Positions 45,253 to 53,576 of a stretch of DNA of 64,000 nucleotides are shown here, piece by piece. How positions within the stretch are numbered: the stretch's first letter is position 1; each line of letters starts with the position of its first letter. The translations under genes were made by a program, and so were the position numbers. The notes under the pieces were generated by a model. The model did no database searches. It was not told the origin of the DNA and saw only the letters and a program-made list of their open reading frames with translations. Source of the stretch: CAYMTR01 sp964393405 (GTDB lineage: Bacteria > Bacteroidota > Bacteroidia > Bacteroidales > Prolixibacteraceae); NCBI GenBank assembly GCA_964393405.1, contig CAYMTR010000001.1, forward strand, positions 186,001 through 250,000, read 5' to 3'.

Positions 45253-46185
45253 ATGTGGACAATTGCCACAAACAAACAAACAAACAAACAAACAAAGAGT
45301 AATTACTTTAAGTTGACAGCTCTCTTGTTACTGATGAACTATCCTATATTTTCTTTTAGCCAGGCAGTACAAATAGCTTCCGGAGGAAAATTAACTGCTA
45401 ATTATGGTGTGGAAGTTATTGGAAGCTGCAGCAGTAACTCTTTCATACCGATTAGCTCTACTCAAAGTTCTGTTGGCACTTCCGGAAATCAGTTTCATGA
45501 TATTTACGGAACAATACACTGGGCTGGTTCACTTATATTAAGTTCAGATAAACGGTTAAAAGAAAATTTACGTTCAATTGAGAAACCTCTGGATAAAATA
45601 CTGCAAATAGATGGCCTCAAATATGATTTCATTAGTACTGTACCTGACTCAATGAAAGATGAAAAAGAAAAGGAAAAGAGAAAAAGGCTGGAAAAAGATA
45701 GATTGGGGTTTGTAGCACAAGACCTGCAGTCAATTTTACCAGAAGCAGTCTTTTATGACGATGGCGCAGATAAATATTACATAGACTACATTGCTGTAAT
45801 CCCTGTTATTGTTGAAGCAATGAAAGAGCAGCAAGAGCAGATCGGATTGCTCGAAAGTGAAATTGAGTCGTTAAAGAGAAACAACAATGAAAAATCAGCT
45901 TTCATAAATAATGAAGACCCTCAGAATGCAACCCTAAACCAGAATATCCCAAATCCCTTCAGTTCAAATACACTGATTGAAATGAATATACCTAAATCTG
46001 TTTCGAGAGCAGTACTTTACATCTACAATATGCAGGGGGAACAGATCAAGAAGATTGCAGTAAATGAAAGGGGCAATACTTCAATAACTATTGAAGGTCA
46101 CTCCCTTAAAGCGGGAATGTACCTTTACACCCTGATTGCTGACAGCAAGGAAATTGACACCAAGAAGATGATACTTACTAAATGA
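45253..46185 (+). CDS. S74-domain protein with a T9SS sorting domain; CAAA repeat in its 5' end
   Basis: 310 residues from the ATG at 45253. The first 15 residues are encoded mainly by a CAAA tandem repeat (NKQTNKQTK), then a hydrophobic signal (LTALLLLMNYPIFSFSQ). A short head of about 60 residues precedes an S74 chaperone domain with the classic dyad S98 and K103 (SSDKRLKE). A coiled coil (KEQQEQIGLLESEIESLK) and a type A T9SS domain (NPFSSNTLIEMNI, LYIYNMQGEQIKK, AGMYLYTLIA) complete the protein. Another ATG at 45236, in a different frame, would join this reading frame after gain of one repeat unit. First gene of a secreted-protein island. Confidence 0.75.
   Translation: MWTIATNKQTNKQTKSNYFKLTALLLLMNYPIFSFSQAVQIASGGKLTANYGVEVIGSCSSNSFIPISSTQSSVGTSGNQFHDIYGTIHWAGSLILSSDKRLKENLRSIEKPLDKILQIDGLKYDFISTVPDSMKDEKEKEKRKRLEKDRLGFVAQDLQSILPEAVFYDDGADKYYIDYIAVIPVIVEAMKEQQEQIGLLESEIESLKRNNNEKSAFINNEDPQNATLNQNIPNPFSSNTLIEMNIPKSVSRAVLYIYNMQGEQIKKIAVNERGNTSITIEGHSLKAGMYLYTLIADSKEIDTKKMILTK
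45269..45296 (+). repeat. CAAA tetranucleotide tandem repeat, seven copies
   Basis: Seven perfect CAAA units lie within the first 15 codons of the S74-T9SS gene. Tetranucleotide tracts at this position change frame when copy number changes. Confidence 0.9.
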
Positions 46186-46207
46186 AAACCCTTAATAGTA
46201 TATCATC

Positions 46208-46873
46208 ATGCTCAAAAAAAGAAATATAACAAATTACATTTTAAGTTGTTATAACTTAAAATTACTGATACTGATAATCTTTGTCCTTACTACTGTAAGT
46301 TCTTTTGGCCAGGAATCTGAAGAGTTGGTCATAGAACCAGAACAATCAATCGTAAGTGAAGGATTGACATCGCTGCTTGATATGATACCTGAAGGAAAAG
46401 AAACAAACTATGGATTTGAAAGCAGGTCCGATTATAGTAAAATAAAGGTTGGAGACCCAATGTACATTTACACGTTGCCTGAAGACTCTATAGTTGAACA
46501 AAAAGGGAATGTTAAAATAAAATTTGAGATTACAAATGAATGGTTTCTTCCTTTGTATGTGGACAATAAAATGATTTGTTTTCTTTTCTTAAAAAAGAAG
46601 GGCAACAAACAAGAGGTTGTCGGATTTGGTGCAAACTATCTGGCCAATGACCTTAATGATGAAGAAGAACTTCTAAAAAATAAAGAAGAAAAGAATGGGT
46701 TGCTTCTTATTCCTTCATTAGGGGGAAAGTTTCTTGTGAAAGGCAAGAAAGATCTTGAGTTCTATCCTTTGGGGGTAACAAAATGCAAGTTTAAAACCAA
46801 AGAAGACAAATCCCTTAATAAAAAGGAGTTGTTTGAAATTACATTTTCTGAACTTAAAAACAACAGGATATGA
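46208..46873 (+). CDS. Secreted protein of unknown function, coupled to a cysteine peptidase
   Basis: 221 residues. A hydrophobic leader (LKLLILIIFVLTTVSSFGQ, residues about 18-36) is followed by a soluble region with predicted strands (KGNVKIKFEITNEWFLPLYV, MICFLFLKKK) and Lys-rich loops. No family was recognised. The stop overlaps the start of the papain-like peptidase gene by ATGA, so the two are made together. The pairing would suit an inhibitor, propeptide-like chaperone or cofactor, but this is only context. It begins 22 bp after the S74-T9SS gene. Confidence 0.65.
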   Translation: MLKKRNITNYILSCYNLKLLILIIFVLTTVSSFGQESEELVIEPEQSIVSEGLTSLLDMIPEGKETNYGFESRSDYSKIKVGDPMYIYTLPEDSIVEQKGNVKIKFEITNEWFLPLYVDNKMICFLFLKKKGNKQEVVGFGANYLANDLNDEEELLKNKEEKNGLLLIPSLGGKFLVKGKKDLEFYPLGVTKCKFKTKEDKSLNKKELFEITFSELKNNRI

Positions 46874-47652
46874 AGGCAATAATCAAATTAATATTCATTT
46901 TAACATTGTTAGTTACCGGCAGCAAATCATATAGCCAACAATGTGTATTAAATATGTCTGATGTTTTTTATAATCATGACTGTTCAATATGGTGCTGGGT
47001 ACATACATCTCAAAATATTATTAATTATTACGGAGAAGCTTCGCCGGATGAACTTGATATTGTTGAATGGCGCAGAACTAGCAGCCAAAATCATAATGAT
47101 ACTTCTTGCTATGATTTTCCTAAAAGTTGCTGTAAAACAGGAGATGCAGCAGATGTTCTAAATTACTTAGTATATCCTAATTATAGTAGAATATTTACAA
47201 GTTATATTTCCGGCACAATAACTGGCGATCAATTATTTGATGAGTTTAATTATAATAAACCTGTAATGATTTTTGTAGAAGGGCATGTATTTATAGCATA
47301 CGGAATAGGTACTTCAAGATATTGGGTGCATATTATGGATGGAGGTTATGGTCAACAAATAAGAAGAATAAATGAAATCTATCCTGGAGGAAAACCCTGG
47401 TTAAGTACTCGTGTCATGAAACATTCTCCAAACTGGTCTTCCTATAATGTTATCCGGGGAAGTTTTGAAATATCAAGATGCTTCTCTTCGCAAAATGGAA
47501 TGAGAGTCAATGCTAGATTTCAAAAGTTTCCACTTCATCCTGATCAACATTTCACATTATCAACTTATGGCACAGTTGAACTAAATGAAGGATTTGCTGT
47601 ACATCCTGGTTGCTCATTAGATATATTTACTAACAATTCAAATTGTCCTTAA
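46870..47652 (+). CDS. Secreted papain-like cysteine peptidase (C39/C70-like)
   Basis: 260 residues with a signal peptide (MKAIIKLIFILTLLVTGSKSYSQ). The predicted catalytic triad is C42 in HDCSIWCWVHTSQNIINYYG, H139 in VEGHVFIAYGIG and D157 in VHIMDGGYG, the order and spacing of AvrRpt2/C39-like papain folds. Additional cysteines (C25, C38 and the DTSCYDFPKSCC region) could form disulfides after export. The last 60 residues (FSSQNGMRVNARFQK) lack a T9SS motif I can recognise. It overlaps the upstream secreted protein by 4 bp. Target unknown. Confidence 0.75.
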   Translation: MKAIIKLIFILTLLVTGSKSYSQQCVLNMSDVFYNHDCSIWCWVHTSQNIINYYGEASPDELDIVEWRRTSSQNHNDTSCYDFPKSCCKTGDAADVLNYLVYPNYSRIFTSYISGTITGDQLFDEFNYNKPVMIFVEGHVFIAYGIGTSRYWVHIMDGGYGQQIRRINEIYPGGKPWLSTRVMKHSPNWSSYNVIRGSFEISRCFSSQNGMRVNARFQKFPLHPDQHFTLSTYGTVELNEGFAVHPGCSLDIFTNNSNCP

Positions 47653-47663
47653 ATTATACTAAA

Positions 47664-48488
47664 ATGAAATACATCGTAACAATAACAATTTTCATAGTAT
47701 TTATTACTAATGCATTTGCCCAATCCTTTGTAAAAGAAAACAAGATTTGGAGTGTTGCTACTTTCGATGAGGATCATAATTACATAAAAACTGAATACTA
47801 CAAATTTGAAAATGACACAATAATCAATGGTTCTGAATCATACAAGAAAATTTTTATATCACGCGATCAAAAATCATGGTGGGAAGGGGGAGGTTTAATA
47901 CGGGAAGATTCCGGAAATATTTATATAAATTCTTCTGCGGGTGAAAATATTAAGCAACTTTATACTTTTAATTTAGAAGTAGGTGATAAAGTATACCTGT
48001 ACCCATCTGATCCTTTAAATGTTGACTCTGTTGTAGTAAAAAATATACTAGGGGTTGATAGAAAATATTTTTATATTTTCCCTGAAATAGTTTGGATTGA
48101 AGGTATTGGATCATTACAGGGACCACTTGAACCTTTTGGTGTGTTTCTAACCGGGGGATTTGAGGTTTTACTTTGTGTTCATGAAGATGGAGTCCTGATA
48201 TATCAGAATCCTGATTATCCTGATTGTAAAGTCACAAGCAGTGTTGAATATAACTCAAACAATAAAAAGCTAATAGAATTATTTCCTACTTCTGCAGGAC
48301 TGCTAAGACTCTCTTTGTTGAACCGAAGTAAAGGGGAGCTATCATTATTCTCCATGGAAGGCAAAAAGCTGTTAAATAGCAAAATTGTTGAAAGGGAAAC
48401 GGAGATATGCGCTCCTGCTGAAGGTTTGATGCTTTTCAGGTTTGTCAATGAAAAGGGTGAGGTGCAGACGGGAAAAGTTGTGCTATAA
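47664..48488 (+). CDS. Secreted protein with C-terminal T9SS-like domain
   Basis: 274 residues from the ATG at 47664, 12 bp after the peptidase stop; an in-frame TTG at 47643 is rejected because the later start opens a clean signal peptide (MKYIVTITIFIVFITNAFAQ). The body (KENKIWSVATFDEDHNYIKTE) looks like the family of short Bacteroidota secreted proteins with a WSV-type opening, which have no known function. The last 80 residues (IELFPTSAGLLRLSLL, GELSLFSMEGKKLLNS, GKVVL) fit a T9SS sorting domain with weaker consensus. It ends the island, before a terminator. Confidence 0.7.
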   Translation: MKYIVTITIFIVFITNAFAQSFVKENKIWSVATFDEDHNYIKTEYYKFENDTIINGSESYKKIFISRDQKSWWEGGGLIREDSGNIYINSSAGENIKQLYTFNLEVGDKVYLYPSDPLNVDSVVVKNILGVDRKYFYIFPEIVWIEGIGSLQGPLEPFGVFLTGGFEVLLCVHEDGVLIYQNPDYPDCKVTSSVEYNSNNKKLIELFPTSAGLLRLSLLNRSKGELSLFSMEGKKLLNSKIVERETEICAPAEGLMLFRFVNEKGEVQTGKVVL

Positions 48489-48501
48489 TTTTATATAAAA
48501 T

Positions 48502-48533
48502 AAAACCCGGAGTAGTAATTTGTTCCGGGTTTT
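48502..48533 (+). terminator. Intrinsic terminator of the secreted-protein island
   Basis: Stem AAAACCCGGA / TCCGGGTTTT with a 12-base loop and a following T tract, 14 bp after the last stop of the island. Confidence 0.9.
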
Positions 48534-48588
48534 TTTATTTGAATTTATGTTTAATCTTTATTTGAATAGTAACTTAGCATGCCTTTTC

Positions 48589-49500
48589 TTATCTTCGGCT
48601 TACCCAAGCATTGATATTTGGGTGGTTATTTCTGAAGTCCTTCATGGCCACAAGAGCTTGCTCTTTGTCGGTATATGAATCGATAGCCACCTTGTAAAGA
48701 CCATTGTCCTGCTTGAAAACCTCTGGGTGATGTCCGTTTATCCTCAGTTCTATCTCGAAGTTATGCGCGTTTTCATAATACTGAAAACTGCCTCCAACAA
48801 GAATGAATGGCTTTATTTCAGGCTGTTGGGCAATGTCATTGCCGACTTCTGCAATTGTAGTTTCTGTCGCTTCAGCAGCTGGAGCCTCATTAACAACCAC
48901 AGTTGTAAAAGAAGCTGGGGTATTTACTACTGACGAATGGAAATCAAAGTTTCCTTTCCTGACCGGTATAAGAGAAAGCGTGACAAGCAAAGCAATACCG
49001 GCAGCTATTTTACCAACATTTGTCCTGTTGCTTATTGCCCTGACAGCAGGACGCTGCGGCTGAAATTCTTTATGTGATGTTGAAGTAATATGTTGAACAT
49101 TCAGCTCTTTTAAGCCAAATGCATCAATAAGCTTATTCTCTGTCCCCGGATTGAAGATAAATGAACCTTTTCTGTCCATCTTTAATGTTCCGGCTCCCTC
49201 AAATGAAATTTCCTCACCGTTGTACAATGATTTCATTGTTCCCTCAACCCAATTGAGTATCGCCATCTGAGCTTCATGATATCCTATGCCTTCTTCCTCA
49301 ACAATGTGATTTATAAGCAATCCATCATTTTTATTAATCTTAGAATTGAAGGCAACCTCCTTTGAAGGTGGAAGATATATGTTCTTTTTGCTATCAAAGC
49401 GTGCAGGCACATAGCTTGAAATAAATCCCCCGAAGTCGGGAATTATAACGCATTCATTGAATTTCAGAAGTGTAGATATGTATTCGGAAATATTCATCAC
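48589..49500 (-). CDS. HU-CCDC81 / SPOR domain membrane protein
   Basis: 303 residues. The N-terminus is an HU-like CCDC81 repeat pair (ISEYISTLLKFNECVIIPDFGGF and EGIGYHEAQMAILNWVEGTMKSL). A membrane helix follows around residue 165 (VGKIAAGIALLVTLSLIPV). The C-terminus (FEIELRINGHHPEVFKQDNGLYKVAI) is a SPOR domain that binds denuded peptidoglycan, placing it in the periplasm. Such proteins are a Bacteroidota speciality, presumably at division sites. A promoter with TACTTTTG (49518-49525) and TTTG (49544-49547) at 18-bp spacing precedes it. MMNI allows a start one codon later. Confidence 0.88.
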   Translation of the reverse strand: MMNISEYISTLLKFNECVIIPDFGGFISSYVPARFDSKKNIYLPPSKEVAFNSKINKNDGLLINHIVEEEGIGYHEAQMAILNWVEGTMKSLYNGEEISFEGAGTLKMDRKGSFIFNPGTENKLIDAFGLKELNVQHITSTSHKEFQPQRPAVRAISNRTNVGKIAAGIALLVTLSLIPVRKGNFDFHSSVVNTPASFTTVVVNEAPAAEATETTIAEVGNDIAQQPEIKPFILVGGSFQYYENAHNFEIELRINGHHPEVFKQDNGLYKVAIDSYTDKEQALVAMKDFRNNHPNINAWVSRR

Positions 49501-49517
49501 GTTTCAGTTGTGAAGTT

Positions 49518-49547
49518 CAAAAGTAAGTAAATTTTTGTTCTCCCAAA
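49518..49547 (-). promoter_or_regulatory. Candidate promoter of the HU/SPOR gene
   Basis: On the minus strand TTTG (49547-49544) and TACTTTTG (49525-49518) are spaced by 18 bp, close to the 19-21 bp of Bacteroidota promoters, and end 17 bp before the ATG. Confidence 0.5.
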
Positions 49548-49629
49548 AGTAAATTTTGTTAACAATTCGGATCAATTGTTGATAACTGTAGTTATCAGAA
49601 AATTAATCATACTAAAATATTTTATTTGT

Positions 49630-49637
49630 TATTTTTG
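49630..49637 (+). promoter_or_regulatory. Candidate -7 element of galE
   Basis: TATTTTTG matches TAnnTTTG, 19 bp upstream of the ATG at 49657. It supports that start over the in-frame ATG at 49576. Confidence 0.45.
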
Positions 49638-49656
49638 TAGCTCAATAAATAAAAAG

Positions 49657-50685
49657 ATGCGTAAACAGATATTAGTCACTGGCGGAACAGGCTACATTGG
49701 TTCTCATACCGTTGTCGAACTTATAAACGAAGGTTATGAAACAATAATAGCCGACGACCTTTCAAATTCTTCAACCGATGTACTCGATGGTATTGAAAAG
49801 ATAACCGGAGTTAGGCCTGTATTTGAAAACATTGATTTAAAAGATAAAGAAAAGACAGAAGCTTTCTTTAAAAAGTATTCCGGAATAGATTCAATTATTC
49901 ATTTTGCTGCAAGCAAGGCTGTTGGTGAGTCGGTAGAGAAACCTCTTCTTTATTACCGCAACAACCTGGTTTCTTTAATGAATATCCTTGATTCAATGAA
50001 GAAATACAATGTCCCTAACCTAGTATTCTCTTCTTCGTGCACAGTTTACGGGGAGCCTGATAGTCTTCCTGTTACTGAAGATTCTCCGATAAAAGAGGCC
50101 AACTCGCCTTATGGAAATACGAAACAGATCTGTGAAGAAATTATCAGGGACACTCTTGCTGTAACTCCTGAATTAAATACTATTTCGCTAAGATATTTCA
50201 ATCCTATTGGCGCCCATCCTTCTGCCCTGATTGGTGAACTGCCACTGGGTGTTCCGGCCAATCTGGTGCCTTTCATTACCCAGACAGCTGCCGGTATACG
50301 CGAACAACTAAGCATCTTTGGGGATGATTATAACACCTCCGACGGAACATGCGTACGCGATTATATTCATGTTGTTGATCTTGCTAAAGCTCACGTTCAT
50401 GCAATAAAACGTATGATAGAAAAAAAGAACCAGAATAATTATGAAATTTTCAATGTGGGAACTGGCAAAGGACTAAGTGTTCTTGAACTTGTAAATGCAT
50501 TTAAGGAAGTCAACAGCCTCAAGCTTAAATATAAGATTGTTGATCGCCGAGCGGGAGATATTGTTGAAATATATGCCGATACAACCAAAGCTAACAATAC
50601 CTTGGGGTGGAAGGCCCAGAGTACGATTGAAGAAACCCTCAGATCGGCCTGGCAATGGGAAAAACACCTAAGAAACATCAACTGA
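49657..50685 (+). CDS. galE: UDP-glucose 4-epimerase
   Basis: 342 residues from the ATG at 49657. NAD-binding GxxGxxG is TGGTGYIGSH, the catalytic Ser/Tyr/Lys set is FSSSCTVYG and SPYGNTKQ, and GalE landmarks such as LRYFNPIGAHPSALIG and DYIHVVDLAKAHVHA are intact. It interconverts UDP-glucose and UDP-galactose for surface glycans. It precedes rfbB, and the 136 bp spacer between them carries two copies of a hairpin. The start downstream of the -7 box is preferred. Confidence 0.95.
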   Translation: MRKQILVTGGTGYIGSHTVVELINEGYETIIADDLSNSSTDVLDGIEKITGVRPVFENIDLKDKEKTEAFFKKYSGIDSIIHFAASKAVGESVEKPLLYYRNNLVSLMNILDSMKKYNVPNLVFSSSCTVYGEPDSLPVTEDSPIKEANSPYGNTKQICEEIIRDTLAVTPELNTISLRYFNPIGAHPSALIGELPLGVPANLVPFITQTAAGIREQLSIFGDDYNTSDGTCVRDYIHVVDLAKAHVHAIKRMIEKKNQNNYEIFNVGTGKGLSVLELVNAFKEVNSLKLKYKIVDRRAGDIVEIYADTTKANNTLGWKAQSTIEETLRSAWQWEKHLRNIN

Positions 50686-50696
50686 AACAAGATATA

Positions 50697-50728
50697 AATA
50701 TCCTTTACCGTTTGCTTTAGCAAACGGA
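50697..50728 (+). repeat. Hairpin repeat, copy 1
   Basis: A 32-bp unit with an 8-bp stem CCGTTTGC / GCAAACGG and TTTA loop. It is identical to the copy at 50768 and lies 11 bp after the galE stop. Confidence 0.9.
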
Positions 50729-50767
50729 ACAGTAATAACAGATAACAACCATCACTTAAAACAAAAC

Positions 50768-50799
50768 AATATCCTTTACCGTTTGCTTTAGCAAACGGA
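50768..50799 (+). repeat. Hairpin repeat, copy 2
   Basis: Second identical 32-bp unit with the CCGTTTGC / GCAAACGG stem. It ends 22 bp before the rfbB ATG, in what would be its leader. Confidence 0.9.
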
Positions 50800-50821
50800 T
50801 TAAAAAAAAACCAATAAGATT

Positions 50822-51874
50822 ATGAAAAAAATTATCATCACAGGAGGAGCAGGATTTATAGGATCACACGTAGTCCGCCGTTTTGTAAACAAATATCCCG
50901 ATTACCAGATAATTAATCTTGATGCCCTCACTTATGCAGGTAACCTCGAAAACCTTAAAGATGTAAGCGACAAAAAGAACTACCGGTTTGTCAAAGGAGA
51001 TATCACTGACAGCGAGTTTATTAGCCACCTGATTTCGGAAGAGAAGCCTGATGGAATAATTCACCTTGCAGCCGAGAGTCATGTCGACCGTTCGATAACA
51101 AATCCTATGGAGTTCATTATGACCAATATTGTCGGGACAGTAAATCTTCTTAATGCAGCAAGAAGCTGTTGGAACAACAATTACGAAGGAAAAAGATTTT
51201 ATCATATTTCGACAGATGAAGTTTACGGTTCTCTTGGCGATGAAGGGTTCTTCACAGAAGAAACATCTTATGATCCGCAAAGTCCGTATTCAGCATCAAA
51301 AGCAAGCTCCGATCACCTTGTGAGGGCTTACTGCAATACATATAAGCTCCCTGTTGTGCTTTCAAACTGCTCCAATAATTATGGTCCAAATCAGTTTCCT
51401 GAGAAGTTGATTCCACTGATAATAAACAACATTGAAAATAGTAAGCCCCTGCCTGTTTATGGCAAAGGACTTAATATCCGCGACTGGCTGTATGTTGAAG
51501 ACCATGCAGCAGCTATTGACCTGATTTTTCATGAGGGAGTCAACGGACAGACTTATAATATTGGCGGTAACAACGAATGGAAAAACATAGATATAGTTCT
51601 GAAGACCTGCCAGATTATGGACAGGAAAAGAGGATTACCGGAAGGAACCTCCGAGAAACTTATTACTTATGTAACTGACAGGGCTGGCCACGATTTGAGA
51701 TATGCCATCGATGCAAGTAAACTGAAAAAAGAACTTGGCTGGGAGCCTTCGCTTCAGTTTGAAGAAGGCATTGAAAAAACAATCGACTGGTACCTTGCAA
51801 ACAAGGAGTGGATGCAGAATATCACTTCGGGAGACTACCAGAAGTATTACGAGAAAATGTATTCAGAGAGATAA
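50822..51874 (+). CDS. rfbB: dTDP-glucose 4,6-dehydratase
   Basis: 350 residues. Cofactor motif TGGAGFIGSH, dehydratase hallmark HLAAESHVDRSI, catalytic region FYHISTDEVYGSLG and YSASKASSDHLVRAY, and the nucleotide-binding RDWLYVEDHAAAI and GHDLRYAIDASKL are all present. It makes dTDP-4-keto-6-deoxyglucose, the entry to dTDP-rhamnose and other deoxysugars. No rfbA, C or D gene is beside it. The duplicated hairpin lies just upstream; the glycosyltransferase gene follows 16 bp later. Confidence 0.95.
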   Translation: MKKIIITGGAGFIGSHVVRRFVNKYPDYQIINLDALTYAGNLENLKDVSDKKNYRFVKGDITDSEFISHLISEEKPDGIIHLAAESHVDRSITNPMEFIMTNIVGTVNLLNAARSCWNNNYEGKRFYHISTDEVYGSLGDEGFFTEETSYDPQSPYSASKASSDHLVRAYCNTYKLPVVLSNCSNNYGPNQFPEKLIPLIINNIENSKPLPVYGKGLNIRDWLYVEDHAAAIDLIFHEGVNGQTYNIGGNNEWKNIDIVLKTCQIMDRKRGLPEGTSEKLITYVTDRAGHDLRYAIDASKLKKELGWEPSLQFEEGIEKTIDWYLANKEWMQNITSGDYQKYYEKMYSER

Positions 51875-51890
51875 TTCTAAAAAGTAAATA

Positions 51891-52598
51891 TTGAACAACC
51901 TTCTTATTATTACACCTGTTAAAGATTCACTTGAGACTGCTGAAAGGGCAATATCATTAATCTGCAAGAGTAAGGCAAATTTGCCTTATCTGGTATATAA
52001 TGATTTTAGTACAAAAGAAAGCAGGGAACAATTGGAGGCGAAACAAAAGGAAGGATATTCATTGATCAATCTTGAAGATATTTTATCAACACCGTCGCCC
52101 AATTATCGTTATACCTTGCAGGATGCAAGAAAGAGGGCTCTTGAGTTAGGTTCTCATCTGATGATTGTTGAGTCGGACGTTTTTGTTGAGAGCGACACTA
52201 TTGAGCTTCTGCTTGAAAAAGCATCTTCGCTTGAAAAATGCGGTATGGTAGCTGCAATAACAACAGATACGGAAGGAAACATAAATTTTCCATATAAGCA
52301 TATAGTTCCGGGGGAAAATCCGATAATTGAAACAAAACACAGGGTAAGCTTTTGCTGTACAATTATAACCCTACCTTTGTTAAAACAACTCGATCTCGAT
52401 TCATTGTCGGAAAAGAAAGACTGGTTTGATGTAAAAATATCGAAGGATTCACGAATTAAAGGGTTCACGAACTACATTGTCACTGACCTGAAGGTAATAC
52501 ACAAACCACACAGTAGCAGACCATGGAAGAAGGTTAAATATCAAAATCCTCTGAAGTACTATTTTGAGAAGGTTTTTTCGGGAAAAGACAGGATATAA
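51891..52598 (+). CDS. GT2-like glycosyltransferase
   Basis: 235 residues, starting at a TTG at 51891. The frame begins NNLLIITPVKDSLETAERAI, and the TTG sits 16 bp after rfbB with an A-rich upstream stretch, so it is the best start available. GT-A features include LVYNDFSTKES and the acidic MIVESDVFVESDTIELL. A C-terminal helix (KVIHKPHSSRPWKKVKYQNP) is conserved-looking. It probably adds a sugar to a glycan made with the rfbB product; the acceptor is unknown. Confidence 0.75.
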   Translation: MNNLLIITPVKDSLETAERAISLICKSKANLPYLVYNDFSTKESREQLEAKQKEGYSLINLEDILSTPSPNYRYTLQDARKRALELGSHLMIVESDVFVESDTIELLLEKASSLEKCGMVAAITTDTEGNINFPYKHIVPGENPIIETKHRVSFCCTIITLPLLKQLDLDSLSEKKDWFDVKISKDSRIKGFTNYIVTDLKVIHKPHSSRPWKKVKYQNPLKYYFEKVFSGKDRI

Positions 52599-52649
52599 AG
52601 AATAAAAATAATTCTATTTTTGTATTATTACTAAACCAATTTTGCACTG

Positions 52650-53552
52650 ATGCCTGAACAATATAACAATCTACAAAAGAAGAAATTCGATTTCAGAAAT
52701 ATACTTGTAATTATCTTGATTCTTGTTCTTGCTGCTTTGGTTTATAAATACTTTCAGCAGAAGGATGAACATGACAAAATAATATTGCAGATCAACAACG
52801 AAAAAGATTCGATTAAAGTTGAGCTTTCCAACCTTTTGGTCAATTACGATTCAGTAAAGACAAATAACGATAAGTTGAATCAAAACCTGCTCACCACACA
52901 GTCAGAGATAAAGAACCTTCTTACACAAGTTGAACAAGTTAAACAAGCAAGCTACGAAGAGGTTACCCAATATAGAAACAAAGTCACAACACTTCGAGGT
53001 ATTATGAAAGACCTCTACAATCAGATTGACTCTTTGAATGAGAGGAATAAGATTCTATACGCCGAGAATATTGAAGTCAAAAAGCAGATATCTGATGAAA
53101 AGAATAAGAATGAGCAGCTTGTCAAAGAGAAAGATGAACTTGTTCAGACAGTCAAGAAAGCTCAGATACTTGATGCCTTTGACCTTAAGGTTTCAGGGCT
53201 AACAACCAGGGACAAAGTAACCGACAGAGCTTCAAAAACACAAAAGCTCATGGTTGGTTTTTCTCTCAGTAAGAACCTAACAACACCAAGAGGTCCTAAA
53301 AATGTGTACGTAAGGATAATGAAGCCCGACCAGCTTCTGCTTGTAAACAATGAAGGAGATGTTTTTAATTTTGAAGACCTTAGCATTCCATACTCAGCTA
53401 AGCGTGAAGTAAATTATGAGGGAAACGAGTTGCCTCTGAATATTTATTGGGATAATACCGGTCATCAACCATTGATTCCCGGGACATATACAGTTGATGT
53501 TTTTGCCGATGGTTATAATATTGGTACGACTACGTTTTTGCTGAAAAAATAA
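52650..53552 (+). CDS. Coiled-coil membrane-anchored protein
   Basis: 300 residues. A single membrane helix (residues about 17-36, ILVIILILVLAALVYKYF) is followed by a long heptad-rich coiled coil (about 40-170). The final 110 residues form a beta-rich domain (KLMVGFSLSKNLTTPRGPKNVYVRI, PLIPGTYTVDVFADGYNIG). No named family is recognised, though the layout recurs in Bacteroidota. The topology, short cytoplasmic N-terminus then periplasmic rod, suggests a spacer or scaffold in the envelope. It is followed by a bare hairpin at 53555-53576. Confidence 0.7.
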   Translation: MPEQYNNLQKKKFDFRNILVIILILVLAALVYKYFQQKDEHDKIILQINNEKDSIKVELSNLLVNYDSVKTNNDKLNQNLLTTQSEIKNLLTQVEQVKQASYEEVTQYRNKVTTLRGIMKDLYNQIDSLNERNKILYAENIEVKKQISDEKNKNEQLVKEKDELVQTVKKAQILDAFDLKVSGLTTRDKVTDRASKTQKLMVGFSLSKNLTTPRGPKNVYVRIMKPDQLLLVNNEGDVFNFEDLSIPYSAKREVNYEGNELPLNIYWDNTGHQPLIPGTYTVDVFADGYNIGTTTFLLKK

Positions 53553-53554
53553 AA

Positions 53555-53576
53555 AAGCGGTGGATGTCCACCGCTT
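53555..53576. other. Perfect 10-bp inverted repeat after the coiled-coil gene
   Basis: AAGCGGTGGA, TG, TCCACCGCTT. Only the minus strand has a T run beyond it, so it does not terminate the plus-strand gene by the usual pattern. It may be an mRNA end-protecting hairpin. Confidence 0.7.

Noticed and set aside
45236..45316. Separate 26-codon leader peptide gene
   Set aside because: It ends just after the CAAA tract and is better explained as the alternative frame of the repeat-bearing gene than as an independent gene.
50697..50799. CRISPR-like array
   Set aside because: There are only two repeats, each with an internal hairpin, and a single 39-bp spacer; no cas gene is nearby.
53555..53576. 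Intrinsic terminator of the coiled-coil gene
   Set aside because: The T run is on the wrong side for the plus strand, so it was recorded only as an inverted repeat.
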